Source: CAVSJO01 sp963728445
GTDB taxonomy: Bacteria > Gemmatimonadota > Gemmatimonadetes > Longimicrobiales > RSA9
Reading direction: 5' to 3'
DNA length: 64,000 bases
Assembly (NCBI GenBank): GCA_963728445.1
Contig: CAVSJO010000006.1
Coordinates: 620,001 to 684,000 of the forward strand
The notes under the pieces were generated by a model that was not told the origin of the DNA, searched no databases, and worked only from the letters and a program-made list of their open reading frames with translations. The position numbers were made by a program, and so were the translations under genes. This document shows positions 54,220 to 62,619 of this stretch, one piece after another. How positions within the stretch are numbered: the stretch's first letter is position 1; each line of letters starts with the position of its first letter.

Positions 54220-55203
54220 ATGCGGGCGATCGTCATCACGGAGCCGGGTGAGCCGGACGTCCTGGAGGAGCAGGAGCGGGAGGCGCCGGAGCCGGGGCGA
54301 GGCGAGATCCGGGTGCGTGTCGCGGCCACCGCGCTGAACCGGGCCGACCTCCTCCAGCGCCGGGGTCGCTACCCGGCGCCCGCCGGCGCCCCGTCGGACG
54401 TCCCGGGGCTGGAGTACGCGGGGGTCGTCGACGCGCTGGGGCCGGACGTCCAGCGCTGGTCGGGCGGCGAGCGGGTGATGGGGCTGGTCGGCGGCGGCGG
54501 GTACGCGGAGTACGTCGTCGTCCACGAGCGGGAAGCGGTGCCCGTCCCCGAGCGACTCTCCCTGGAGGAAGCCGCCGCGGTGCCCGAGGCGTTCATCACG
54601 GCACACGACGCCCTGTTCACGCGGCTGGGCCTGGGCTCCGGGGAGACGGTCCTGATCCACGCGGTGGGAAGCGGCGTCGGCACGTCGGCGCTGCAGCTCG
54701 CCGGGGCGGCCGGCGCGACGGCCATCGGCACGTCCCGCAGCGGATGGAAGCTGGAGCGGGCCCGGGAGCTCGGCCTGGCGCACGCGCTCGAGGTCCGGGG
54801 CGGATCGTTCGCGGGCGACGTCGCCCGTGTGACGGAGGGACGCGGCGTCGACGCCGTGCTCGACCTCGTGGGGGCGGACTATCTGGCGGACAACCTGGAG
54901 GTCCTGGCCGTGCTCGGGCGCATGGTGCACGTCGGCACGGTTTCCGGCGCGCGGGCGGAGCTGGACCTCTCGATGGTCCTGCGAAAGCGGCTGACCCTGG
55001 TCGGCACCGCGCTGCGTGCCCGGCCGCTGGAGCAGAAGATCGAGGCGACGCGGCGATTCGAGCGTCACGTGCTGCCCCTCCTCGCCGCCGGCCGCGTGAG
55101 CCCCGTCCTCGACTGCGTGGTGCCGATGGGACAGGTGCGAGAGGCGCACGCCGCGATGGAGGCGAACGAGAGCTTCGGGAAGCTGGTGCTGCGCTGGGAG
55201 TGA
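54220..55203 (+). CDS. NAD(P)H:quinone oxidoreductase (zinc-free MDR, PIG3-like)
   Basis: 327 residues. MRAIVITEPGEPDVLEEQER is the family start. TALNRADLLQRRGRYPAPAG and DVPGLEYAGVVDALGPDVQR follow, as in TP53I3/PIG3-type quinone reductases. The Rossmann motif is HAVGSGVGTSALQLAGAAGA (about 145). Structural Zn ligands of classical alcohol dehydrogenases are missing, as expected for this group. It reduces quinones by one- or two-electron steps using NADPH. ATG 54220 is preceded by GGAGG. Confidence 0.93.
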   Translation: MRAIVITEPGEPDVLEEQEREAPEPGRGEIRVRVAATALNRADLLQRRGRYPAPAGAPSDVPGLEYAGVVDALGPDVQRWSGGERVMGLVGGGGYAEYVVVHEREAVPVPERLSLEEAAAVPEAFITAHDALFTRLGLGSGETVLIHAVGSGVGTSALQLAGAAGATAIGTSRSGWKLERARELGLAHALEVRGGSFAGDVARVTEGRGVDAVLDLVGADYLADNLEVLAVLGRMVHVGTVSGARAELDLSMVLRKRLTLVGTALRARPLEQKIEATRRFERHVLPLLAAGRVSPVLDCVVPMGQVREAHAAMEANESFGKLVLRWE

Positions 55204-55214
55204 CGCGGCCGGTG

Positions 55215-56753
55215 CTACGTCGTGGGCAGTCCCCTCTCCTGCGCGAGGCGCATCACCCCCCGCAGGCCGCCGCGGAACGAGTAGGCCTCGAAGCCCGCGC
55301 GCTGCATGCGTTCGGCCAGGTACGCGCTCTGGACGCCGTGGGCACAGTAGAGGACGTAGGTGCGGTCCTTCTCGAAGCGGCGCATGTCGCGCAGGACCTG
55401 CCACTCGTCCTTCTGCTCGGCGCCGGGCCAGTGCCAGCCGCGCCAGGCGTCGCGGGCGCGGACGTCGAGGACGACGGCGTCGCCCGGAACGTCGCGGGTG
55501 AACAGATAGGAGGCGACGAGGTCCGTGGCCGTGAGGGCGCGCAGGTCCAGCTCCTTCGCCGCCTCGACGGCCCGGTCCACGACGGCCAGGTCCAGTCGAC
55601 CCTCCTCCCGGTCGACGGCCTCGATGCTCGCCGCCGTGACCGGCCTCCCGGGCGCGATGGCGCAGTACTCCTTCACCTGTTCGGAGAGCGCGGCGGTACC
55701 GACGCGGCGGGCGCGCTCGATGATCTCTTCCTTGTCGAAGCCGAGGAGCGGCCTGAACACGGGCCTGGAGGCGGCCGGCTCGATGGCCCGCAAGTTGTCC
55801 AGCGTCTGGGATGAGACCTGGCCGATGGCCTCGCCGGTGACGATGGCGGCGGCGTCGCCTCGCTCGGCGACGCGGGAGGCCGCGCGGTACATCAGGCGCT
55901 TCAGCACGACCTGCCAGTAGCGGGGCTTCGCGTGGGCGCGCAGCTCGTCGACCACGGCGTCGAAGGGGACGACGTGCAGGCGCGGGCGATAGCCGTAGCT
56001 CCAGTCGTCGGCCAGCACCTTGGAGACCTGGACGACGGCGCGCTCGTAGGCGTCGCCGCCGAGGTTGCAGAAGACGTAGTCCAGCTCGACGCCGCGCTTG
56101 AGCATGAGCCACGCGGCGACGGCCGAGTCGTAGCCGCCGGAGATGAGGGCGACGGCCCGCCCCTCGACGCCGACGGGCAGGCCGCCGGCGGCGGGAATGC
56201 GCCGGGAGATGAGGTAGGCCCGCTCGTCCCGCACCTCGACCCAGATCGTGACCTCCGGGTCGTCCAGGTCCACGGTCGCGTGCTCGTTCAGGGCCGCGCC
56301 GAGCTCGACTTCCACGTCCCGGGAGCGGAAGGCGTGCCGGCCCGAGCGGCGCGCCCGTACGGCGTAGCGGCGACCGCGCACCCGCTCTTCGTACAGCTCC
56401 CTCCCCCGGGAGGAGATGGCGTCCAGCTCCGCCGGGACGACGGCGTCCACCGGCGAGTAGGAGCTGAGCCCGAAGACGCGGCCGATGAGCGACGTCGCCT
56501 CCGCCGAGCCCGAGCGGATCACCATCCGGGTCCATTCGTCCGTCACCTCGCCGGGCGCGCCGGTGGTGGCGAGGGCGTCGCGCAGGTTGCGCACGAGCCG
56601 GCGCTGGAAGGAGGCCCGCGTGCCGCGGGACTTGATGGCCATCTCGCCGGCCAGGCGGCCGAGGATCAGGTGCCCGTCGGCCGAACCCCGATCGTCGCCT
56701 CCGCCGACCGCCTGTCGTCCGGCGTCCGCCGGCTCCATGTTTCCGTTCTGCAT
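55215..56753 (-). CDS. thiI: tRNA 4-thiouridine synthase ThiI with C-terminal rhodanese domain
   Basis: 512 residues. The NFLD/THUMP region (about 25-185) opens GHLILGRLAGEMAIKSRGTR. The PP-loop ATP pyrophosphatase has ALISGGYDSAVAAWLMLKRG (about 203). The conserved internal Cys is in VKEYCAIAPGRPVT (about 368), the disulfide partner of the rhodanese persulfide. The rhodanese domain (about 420-512) has the active-site loop YVLYCAHGVQSAYLAER (Cys about 475). It inserts sulfur into U8 of tRNA and supports thiamine synthesis. Both catalytic cysteines are present, so the E. coli-type mechanism applies. It ends 12 bases after the quinone reductase on the opposite strand. Confidence 0.96.
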   Translation of the reverse strand: MQNGNMEPADAGRQAVGGGDDRGSADGHLILGRLAGEMAIKSRGTRASFQRRLVRNLRDALATTGAPGEVTDEWTRMVIRSGSAEATSLIGRVFGLSSYSPVDAVVPAELDAISSRGRELYEERVRGRRYAVRARRSGRHAFRSRDVEVELGAALNEHATVDLDDPEVTIWVEVRDERAYLISRRIPAAGGLPVGVEGRAVALISGGYDSAVAAWLMLKRGVELDYVFCNLGGDAYERAVVQVSKVLADDWSYGYRPRLHVVPFDAVVDELRAHAKPRYWQVVLKRLMYRAASRVAERGDAAAIVTGEAIGQVSSQTLDNLRAIEPAASRPVFRPLLGFDKEEIIERARRVGTAALSEQVKEYCAIAPGRPVTAASIEAVDREEGRLDLAVVDRAVEAAKELDLRALTATDLVASYLFTRDVPGDAVVLDVRARDAWRGWHWPGAEQKDEWQVLRDMRRFEKDRTYVLYCAHGVQSAYLAERMQRAGFEAYSFRGGLRGVMRLAQERGLPTT

Positions 56754-56827
56754 GGGAGGAACCTATGCCCGGGGCGGTTCCGGGTGAAGGGCGGGGCGCC
56801 GGGAGGGCGGCGCTCGGAAGGAGGCGC

Positions 56828-57223
56828 ATGGAGACGTTCGCGGACGCAGTCTACCGGGTGGTCCGGCTCGTGCCGGAGGGGCGCATCGTGAGCTACGGCG
56901 GCGTGGCCGCGCTGCTCGGCCGGCCGCGGGCGGCGCGCGGCGTCGGCCGGGCGCTGTCGGAGCTGCCGGCGGACACGGACGTGCCGTGGTGGCGCGTCGT
57001 GAACCGCGACGGCCGGATCAGCCTGCCGGGCGGCGCGAAGTCCGACGACCGCCGCCACACGAACCGGAGCAGTTCGGGTCCCGGCGCCGTGCAGCGGGCG
57101 CTGCTCGAGCGGGAAGGCGTCGTCCTGAACGCCGACGGGCGCGCCCGCTGGGAGGATGCGGGCTGGCAGCCCGACGATCGAGCGTTGAAGGCCATCCGCC
57201 GACTCGGAAAGGGGGTCGGGTGA
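56828..57223 (+). CDS. Alkyltransferase-like protein (ATL, MGMT homologue with Trp in place of catalytic Cys)
   Basis: 131 residues. METFADAVYRVVRLVPEGRI and YGGVAALLGRPRAARGVGRA are the DNA-binding core of the Ada/MGMT family. The active-site PCHRVV reads VPWWRVVNRDG: the Cys is Trp, the diagnostic change of Atl1/eAtl proteins. These bind O6-alkylguanine and recruit nucleotide excision repair rather than removing the alkyl group. ATG 56828 has an excellent SD (GGAAGGAGG, 8 bases). It is coupled to the following Nudix-like gene by a four-base GTGA if that gene starts at 57220. Confidence 0.93.
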   Translation: METFADAVYRVVRLVPEGRIVSYGGVAALLGRPRAARGVGRALSELPADTDVPWWRVVNRDGRISLPGGAKSDDRRHTNRSSSGPGAVQRALLEREGVVLNADGRARWEDAGWQPDDRALKAIRRLGKGVG

Positions 57224-57252
57224 GCGGGACGTCGACGGGCAGGGAAGGGCCC

Positions 57253-57687
57253 ATGAGGGGCGCGGTGAAGCGGGCCGTTTCCTTCGTGCTCCGGCAGGCC
57301 GAGGACCCGCGGCGCGTGCTCATCGTGCGCCGCCCGCCGGACGACGCCGATCTGCCGAACGTCTGGGGTCTGCCGGCGGCCAGCGTGCGGGCAGGGGAGT
57401 CGTGGGAGGACGCCGTCCGGCGGGCCGGCATCGACAAGCTCGGGGTCCGTCTGCTCGTCGGAAGAGAGCTGCGCCACGGGTCGCTGGAGCGGAGGGACTA
57501 CACGCTGGAGATGAGGCTGTTCGACGCGACGATCCGCTCCGGCGAGCCGTCCGTGCCGCAGCCCTATCCCGAGGTCACCCAGTACACGGAGTGGGAGTGG
57601 GGCGAGCCGGCGCGGCTGGAGGACGGCGCGGCGCGGGGATCGTTGTGCTGTCGGCTGTTCCTCGAGACCGTCCCGTCCGACACCTGA
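57253..57687 (+). CDS. Nudix-fold protein with degenerate Nudix box
   Basis: 144 residues from MRGAVKRAVSFVLRQ (GTG 57220 is an alternative start overlapping the ATL stop). VLIVRRPPDDADLPNVWGLP is the usual beta-strand entry to a Nudix fold. The box region reads ASVRAGESWEDAVRRAGIDK followed by LGV. In the consensus G-x5-E-x7-R-E-U-x-E-E-x-G-U, the first Gly is Ala and REUxEE is RAGIDK, so the core metal-binding glutamates are missing. LPNVWGLPAASV and YTEWEWGEPARLEDGAARGS support the fold. It is probably a binding protein or a hydrolase with altered metal coordination, cotranscribed with ATL. Confidence 0.8.
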   Translation: MRGAVKRAVSFVLRQAEDPRRVLIVRRPPDDADLPNVWGLPAASVRAGESWEDAVRRAGIDKLGVRLLVGRELRHGSLERRDYTLEMRLFDATIRSGEPSVPQPYPEVTQYTEWEWGEPARLEDGAARGSLCCRLFLETVPSDT

Positions 57688-57720
57688 CGTCTCCGCCGTG
57701 CGTGGCGGAGCCGCTGCGGC

Positions 57721-58848
57721 CTACCGGGCGCCATCGCCTTCAGGGATGGCGCAGGCCGTCACCGAGAGCACGCGCGGCAGGAACTCGGCGAGGCGCGACC
57801 ACGACCGACCGCCGTCACGGCTCGCGAAGACGTGGCCGCCGTTCGTGCCGAAGTAGAGCCCGAGGGGATCCAGCCCGTCCGCGTCCATCGCTTCCCGCAG
57901 CACGGAGACGTAGGCGTGGCGGTGGGGAAGCCCCCGGTCCAGGGGCTCCCACGTGGCGCCGGCGTCGGCGGTGCGGTACACGCGGATCCGGCCGCCGACC
58001 GTCGCCCGCATGTGGCTCGACTCCTCGGGGATCACGAAGGCGACGTCGGGGTCCGCCGCGTCCGTCGCGATCACGTAGCCGTAGTCGCTGGGCAGCCCCT
58101 CCGTCACCTCGATCCAGCTGTCGCCGCCGTCGTCGCTCCGGTAGGTCCCGCAGTGGTTCTGCTGCCACAGCCGGTCCGGCCGCGCGGGGTGCACGCGCAG
58201 CTTGTGGACGCACTGGCCCGCAGCCGGCAGGCGCTCGGGGAGGAAGTCGGCGCGGACGCCGGCGTTGACCGGCCGCCACGAGGCGCCGCCGTCGTCGCTC
58301 CGGTACACGCCCCCCGCCGAGAGGGCGCACCACATGCGCCGCGGGTTCGCCGGATCCAGCTCGATGGAATGCAGGGCGAGCCCGCCGCCCGCCGGCTGCC
58401 ACGCCCCGCGCGTTTCGTGCTCGTTCAGCGCGTCGACACCCTGCCACGTACCGCCCCGGTCGTGGCTGACGAACAGGCCCGCCGGCTCGATCCCGGCGTA
58501 GATCGTCTCCGGCGCATCCACGGGGCCGGGCGCGAGGGCCCATACGGCTTCGAGACCCCGCTCGTCCGCGTGGTGGGGTGCCGACTCCATGAGCGTCCAC
58601 GTCCGCCCGCCGTCATCGCTCCGGTGCACGTGAGGGCCCCAGATCCGATGGTCCGACGCCGCCCACGCCGTGCGATGGTCCCGTGGGTCGAGCCACGCAT
58701 GGTAGACCTCTCGCCCCTCGAGGAAGGGTCCCGCGAGTCGCCAGGCCGAGCGGTCCGTGCCAGGCCCGTCCGCGGCGCCTGGCCGGGTCGCCGAACGCGC
58801 CGTGAAGAGTCCTCGCTTCGTGCCGACGAAGAGGACGAGCTCGCTCAC
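57721..58848 (-). CDS. BNR/sialidase-like repeat protein (YCF48/exo-alpha-sialidase fold)
   Basis: 375 residues with no signal peptide. Asp-box motifs are frequent: SDDGGRTWTL, SHDRGGTWQG, SDDGGASWRP, SDDGGDSWIE, TADAGATWEP, SRDGGRSWSR. The pattern S-x-D-x-G-x-[ST]-W marks a six-blade beta-propeller. It opens SELVLFVGTKRGLFTARS, typical of the cytosolic glycoside-like or YCF48-related proteins annotated as sialidases, but Arg triad residues of true sialidases were not recognised. GTG 58848 overlaps the previous stop (GTGA). It is the last gene of the MocA-XdhC operon. Its role there is unknown. Confidence 0.82.
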   Translation of the reverse strand: MSELVLFVGTKRGLFTARSATRPGAADGPGTDRSAWRLAGPFLEGREVYHAWLDPRDHRTAWAASDHRIWGPHVHRSDDGGRTWTLMESAPHHADERGLEAVWALAPGPVDAPETIYAGIEPAGLFVSHDRGGTWQGVDALNEHETRGAWQPAGGGLALHSIELDPANPRRMWCALSAGGVYRSDDGGASWRPVNAGVRADFLPERLPAAGQCVHKLRVHPARPDRLWQQNHCGTYRSDDGGDSWIEVTEGLPSDYGYVIATDAADPDVAFVIPEESSHMRATVGGRIRVYRTADAGATWEPLDRGLPHRHAYVSVLREAMDADGLDPLGLYFGTNGGHVFASRDGGRSWSRLAEFLPRVLSVTACAIPEGDGAR

Positions 58849-60095
58849 GGCGCGCCGATACGGTCCAGCAGCATGTCCGTGGTGGCGGAGAGAAGGCCCC
58901 GGCTCGGGTCTCCCGCCCGCTTCACCGTCTCGTCCAGCGCGTCCCGGATGGTACGCCGGACGGCGTCGAAGATCGCCGTCTCGTCCGCCTCCGAACCCGG
59001 CTCCATGAGGTAGCCGAAGGCCCGCGCCCGGCCGCAGTTGGCGAGGACGTCGGCGAGGACCGCGAAGCGGGCGTCGGCCGCCTGCTGCACCTCCGTGCCG
59101 CCGAGCGCGCCCTCCCGGAACGGGTGGTTCGCGCCGCAGGCGATCACCCGAACGCCGGCCTCGGCGAGGGCGTCGAGGCGGTCGGAGTCGACGCTCTCGG
59201 AGATCGCCGCGCACACGAAGACGTCCGCCGGCGTGGTCGAGAAGCGACGTCGCCCGTCCCGTACGACGCGGGGGTCGTCGGCCGGGATGAGGCGATTCCG
59301 GCTCCGCCGCAGGAGGTCCTCGACGCCGGCGGCGTCCAGGCCGGCGTCGTCTACGAGGGACTTCTCGGCGTCGCTGACCGCCACCACGCGGGCGCCGGCC
59401 CGGGCGAGGTAGAGGGCGCACGCCGCGCCGACGTTGCCGAAGCCCTCCATGGCGATGCGCGCCTCCTCCACCGGCCGCCCCGTCTGCTCGTACCAGCGCA
59501 GCACCGACTCGGCGACGCCGTACCCGGTGACCATGTCGGCGACGCCGAGGTCCATCCCCGCCACGCCGAGCCGCCCGTTCAGCCGCGCCTCCGCGCCCCG
59601 GTCGAGGAGGCGGAGCGTGCGCTCGAGCCCGGCTTCGTCGGGAGCGTAGTGACCCCGGACGATCCCCTCCTGCGGATGGCGCAGCCCCAGGCGCCGGATC
59701 GCCGGGACGACGTCCAGGATCTCGTCCACGTTGAGGTCCCCGGCGGTCCCGTAGCGGGCCCGGAGCACCGGCTCGATGGCCGCGTACCATCGCTCCAGGA
59801 CGTCGGGCTTGCGGGGATCGGATGGGTCGAAGTCGATGCCGCTCTTCGCCCCGCCGATGGGCGGACCCGTGAGGGCGAACTTCAGCTCCATCGCCTTCGA
59901 CAGGTAGACGACCTCCGCGCGGTCCAGCCCGCTGCGCATGCGCGTACCACCCCCGGCGGCGCCCCCGCGCAGGGAGTTCACGACGAGCCATCCCCGGGCG
60001 TCGGTCTCCCGGTCGTTCCACTCGACGCTCAGCTCCGGCGCACGGCGCAGGTACGCCCCGTAGCGCTCCCACGTCGTCCGAGACGTGGGGGTCAT
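58845..60095 (-). CDS. Glu/Leu/Phe/Val (ELFV) dehydrogenase
   Basis: 416 residues from MTPTSRTTWERYGAYLRRAP. The substrate domain (about 1-170) has SKAMELKFALTGPPIGGAKS, corresponding to the Lys-rich catalytic block of ELFV enzymes. The NAD(P) domain (about 205-350) has IAMEGFGNVGAACALYLARA and a following V-S-D. It converts an amino acid to the keto acid with ammonia release. The substrate block is not identical to glutamate dehydrogenase, so leucine, valine, phenylalanine or glutamate are possible. ATG 60095 overlaps the previous stop (ATGA). Its placement in an XdhC/MocA operon is uncommon. Confidence 0.9.
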   Translation of the reverse strand: MTPTSRTTWERYGAYLRRAPELSVEWNDRETDARGWLVVNSLRGGAAGGGTRMRSGLDRAEVVYLSKAMELKFALTGPPIGGAKSGIDFDPSDPRKPDVLERWYAAIEPVLRARYGTAGDLNVDEILDVVPAIRRLGLRHPQEGIVRGHYAPDEAGLERTLRLLDRGAEARLNGRLGVAGMDLGVADMVTGYGVAESVLRWYEQTGRPVEEARIAMEGFGNVGAACALYLARAGARVVAVSDAEKSLVDDAGLDAAGVEDLLRRSRNRLIPADDPRVVRDGRRRFSTTPADVFVCAAISESVDSDRLDALAEAGVRVIACGANHPFREGALGGTEVQQAADARFAVLADVLANCGRARAFGYLMEPGSEADETAIFDAVRRTIRDALDETVKRAGDPSRGLLSATTDMLLDRIGAP

Positions 60096-60415
60096 CCGTC
60101 GCCGACCCGCTCGAGGAACACCTCCATCACGCCGCCGCACACCGCCGGACTCCACGAGGCGACGTCGTCCATAAGCTCCACGCGCACGATGCGCGGCGCG
60201 CCCGTCTCCGCCACCTCCCGCGCCGCCACGATCACGTCCGCCTCTCCGCACCCGCCGCCGATGGTCCCGATCAGCCCGCCGTCGCCGTCGATGAGCATCG
60301 CGCTGCCCGCGTGGCGCGGGACGGAGCCCTTCGTTGCCACGACCGTCGCCAGCACCACCCGCCGCCCCGCCGCCGCCGCGTCGGCGACGCCCCGGAGCAC
60401 GCCTTCATCCGCCAA
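60092..60415 (-). CDS. Small XdhC/CoxI-domain protein
   Basis: 107 residues. VVLATVVATKGSVPRHAGSA and GGLIGTIGGGCGEADVIVAA are the XdhC_CoxI domain in full (the TIGGGCxE signature). The TTG start at 60415 has GGGAGG 5 bases upstream; no ATG is near. Such half-proteins accompany full XdhC in molybdenum-hydroxylase clusters and help insert sulfurated MoCo. It overlaps the ELFV gene by ATGA. Confidence 0.82.
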   Translation of the reverse strand: MADEGVLRGVADAAAAGRRVVLATVVATKGSVPRHAGSAMLIDGDGGLIGTIGGGCGEADVIVAAREVAETGAPRIVRVELMDDVASWSPAVCGGVMEVFLERVGDG

Positions 60416-60429
60416 TCCAGCCTCCCGGT

Positions 60430-61404
60430 TCAGTTCTCGTCGCCCTTCCCGACCTCCGGCGCCTCCAGGCCCGCCGCGCCTTCGCGGGGGAGGAGTCGAT
60501 CCAGCACGTTCTCCTTCTCTGCCAGTCGCGCGCCGGTCCCGCCGCGCCGCAGCAGGACGATCTCCGCCGCGATGCTGAGCGCGATCTCGTCCGGCGTCTC
60601 CGCGCCCAGGTCGAGGCCGACGGGCGCCGACACCGTCGCGACCCGCTCCCGCGCGACTCCCTCCCGGAGGAGCGCCGAGAACGCCGCCCGCACCCGCCGC
60701 CGGCTGCCGATCATGCCGATCCAGCGGGGGGCCGGCGACGCCTCCAGAAGCCGCCGCAGGCAGTCGTAGTCGTACCGGTGCGCGCGCGTCGCCAGCAGCA
60801 CCCACGTCCGGGCGCCAAGAGCCACCTCCCGAAACGGGTCCGCGAAGTCCATGCGCACCACCCGGTCGGCCGACGGGAGCCGCGCGGCGTCCACGAAGTC
60901 CTCGCGGTCGTCCAGAACCGTGACGCGAAAACCCGCCCGCGACCCCAGTCCCGCCAGCGCGGCGCCGATGTGCCCCGCGCCCACCACGACCAGTTCCTCG
61001 GGCGCCTCGTGCCGTTCGATGAGCGCGCGACAGTGCCCGCCCTCGACGTCCACGGTGACCGCGCGGGCAGGCGCCGCGCTGGCGGCCCGGGCGGCGCTCG
61101 CGGCCCCGCCGGCGCTCGCTCGCGCGGCCGCGACGAGGGCGGCGTCCACGTCCCCGCGACCGGTGCCACCCCGCACCGCTCCGTCGTCGTAGACGAGCAG
61201 CCGCGAGCCGGCGGGTACCGGACCGTCCACCACGAGAACCACGGTGACGGCGTGTCCGCCCGCGGCCGCGTCCAGCGCCGCACGGGCGGCCTCCCCGGCG
61301 TCGACGCGGCCGGGGGCGGCCTTCGCCGCGTCGACACGGCCGCCGACGGGCGCCGGCGCGCCGTGACCGGCAGGAGGCGGGGCACCGGCCTCGCCGGGCT
61401 TCAC
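60430..61404 (-). CDS. xdhC: XdhC-family molybdenum cofactor insertion/maturation protein
   Basis: 324 residues. An N-terminal divergent XdhC_CoxI half (about 45-150) includes GGHAVTVVLVVDGPVPAGSR and GGTGRGDVDAALVAA. The C-terminal Rossmann half (about 160-310) has ELVVVGAGHIGAALAGLGSR and WIGMIGSRRRVRAAFSALL. This is the XdhC layout, which loads sulfurated Mo cofactor onto xanthine dehydrogenase-type enzymes. GTG 61404 overlaps the MocA stop (GTGA). No molybdoenzyme subunit is in this window, so the client lies elsewhere. Confidence 0.9.
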   Translation of the reverse strand: MKPGEAGAPPPAGHGAPAPVGGRVDAAKAAPGRVDAGEAARAALDAAAGGHAVTVVLVVDGPVPAGSRLLVYDDGAVRGGTGRGDVDAALVAAARASAGGAASAARAASAAPARAVTVDVEGGHCRALIERHEAPEELVVVGAGHIGAALAGLGSRAGFRVTVLDDREDFVDAARLPSADRVVRMDFADPFREVALGARTWVLLATRAHRYDYDCLRRLLEASPAPRWIGMIGSRRRVRAAFSALLREGVARERVATVSAPVGLDLGAETPDEIALSIAAEIVLLRRGGTGARLAEKENVLDRLLPREGAAGLEAPEVGKGDEN

Positions 61405-61985
61405 GGGCCGCCCTCCCACCGCTCCACGTCCGCGGGGGTGTCCAGGTCCGCCTCGACGCCGGCGTCGTCGACGTCGACGTCCACGACTTCCCCGAGTCGG
61501 GCGTGCCGCTCGACCACCGACCGGGCGCCCAGCGGCTGGTCGGCGCGCAGCTCGGCGAAGACGCGGCGGTCGAAGAGGGTCGGGTGCCCGGGACGCCCGT
61601 CGCGGACGGCGCGGGCGACGGGCGACGTCGCCCTGCGCCAGGCCGCGATGACGGAACGGACCGTGCCGGCGCGCACCAGCGGGTGGTCCACGGGCAGGAC
61701 GATCACCGCGCCCGTGTCCGGGGCGACGTCGTCGAGTGCACGCCGGAGCGAGTCGATCTGCTCCGGGCCCGCGTCGGCATTCGTCACCGTCCGGGCCCCG
61801 GCGCCCACGGCGGCTTCCGCGATCTCAGGCTCCCCCGCCGGCACGACGCAGACGACGTCCCTGCAGCCGCCGTCCCGCAGGGCCGCGACCGCCAGGTCGA
61901 GGAACGTCCTGCCCCGCAGCTCCAGGAGCGGCTTGGCGGCGCCCATGCGAGAGGACCGGCCGGCGGCGAGGACGACCCCGCCCAC
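61401..61985 (-). CDS. mocA: Molybdenum cofactor cytidylyltransferase-like NTP transferase (MocA family)
   Basis: 194 residues. GGVVLAAGRSSRMGAAKPLL is the nucleotidyl-transferase signature (LAAGxSxRMGxxK). VIVLPVDHPLVRAGTVRSV carries the second motif with Asp. RPGHPTLFDRRVFAELR and DLDTPADVERWEGG follow. MocA attaches CMP to the Mo cofactor for the xanthine dehydrogenase family. It is the first gene of the minus-strand operon with XdhC directly behind. The start ATG 61985 has no visible SD within the terminator-bearing spacer. Confidence 0.9.
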   Translation of the reverse strand: MGGVVLAAGRSSRMGAAKPLLELRGRTFLDLAVAALRDGGCRDVVCVVPAGEPEIAEAAVGAGARTVTNADAGPEQIDSLRRALDDVAPDTGAVIVLPVDHPLVRAGTVRSVIAAWRRATSPVARAVRDGRPGHPTLFDRRVFAELRADQPLGARSVVERHARLGEVVDVDVDDAGVEADLDTPADVERWEGGP

Positions 61986-62095
61986 CGGGGCGCTGGAACG
62001 GGCGTTCGATCGAGTCAGGCGACGCTCCGGACGGGATGAGGAACGGCTCGGGTTCGCTTCGGGATCGCACGGTAAGATGGGCGTCGCGGAGGCGC

Positions 62096-62132
62096 AAAAA
62101 AAGCCCCCGTCCGCCCAGTTGGCGAACGGGGG
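62096..62132 (-). terminator. Strong intrinsic terminator (minus strand)
   Basis: Read on the minus strand, CCCCCGT (62132-62126) and inner GCC pair with GGC and ACGGGGG (62110-62104), followed by CTTTTTTT (62103-62096). The orientation means it ends a transcript entering from the right, i.e. from the riboswitch/microprotein region, 110 bases before the mocA gene. Confidence 0.88.
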
Positions 62133-62152
62133 AAGGCGCTAGCGTCCCCTGC

Positions 62153-62619
62153 CGTGAAAGCACTGCGCCTGTTCGACGCCGTGGAGGCGGCGGGGGCCAC
62201 GTCCGGGTGCCCAGGAAACCGTCCGGGCCACTCGCCCCTCACACGGCGATCGTCGATGATCGGGTGCTGCGTCCTGCGGCTCGCTCGGGCGCCTGCTACG
62301 GCGTGGCCGGAGGCGCTCGGCCCTCGCGAGCTCCGGTCGAGGGTGGGACCGGTGCCGGGTGCCCAGGAAACCGACCCCGGCCCCAACCCCTCTTCCGGTA
62401 CTTCGACTGCAACTTCCCCTGCGACTGCTCCTTCCCTGCGACTGCAACTTCTACTGCGACTGCAACTTCTGCTGCAACTGCTCCTTTCCTGCGACTGCAA
62501 CTTCCACTTCGACTGCTCCTTCTGCTGCAACTTCAACTTCGACTGCTCCATCCCCTGCGACTGCTCGGTACTGCAACTTCACCTGCGAAGCCTACCAGGC
62601 TGCTCCAGACGTCGGAGTC
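62153..62619 (-). other. Noncoding-looking repetitive tail of the minus-strand transcript
   Basis: No credible protein is encoded. On the minus strand 62590-62405 is built from degenerate 12-16-base units around GAAGTTGCAGTCGCAG and AAGGAGCAGTCG, strongly purine-rich. The 18-base sequence GGTTTCCTGGGCACCCGG occurs at 62373-62356 and again at 62220-62203. The segment lies between the microprotein stop and the terminator and may be a long structured 3' region or an sRNA. Confidence 0.6.

Noticed and set aside
53977..56829. 950-codon minus-strand frame over thiI and the quinone reductase
   Set aside because: Off-frame shadow of thiI; Arg/Pro-rich.
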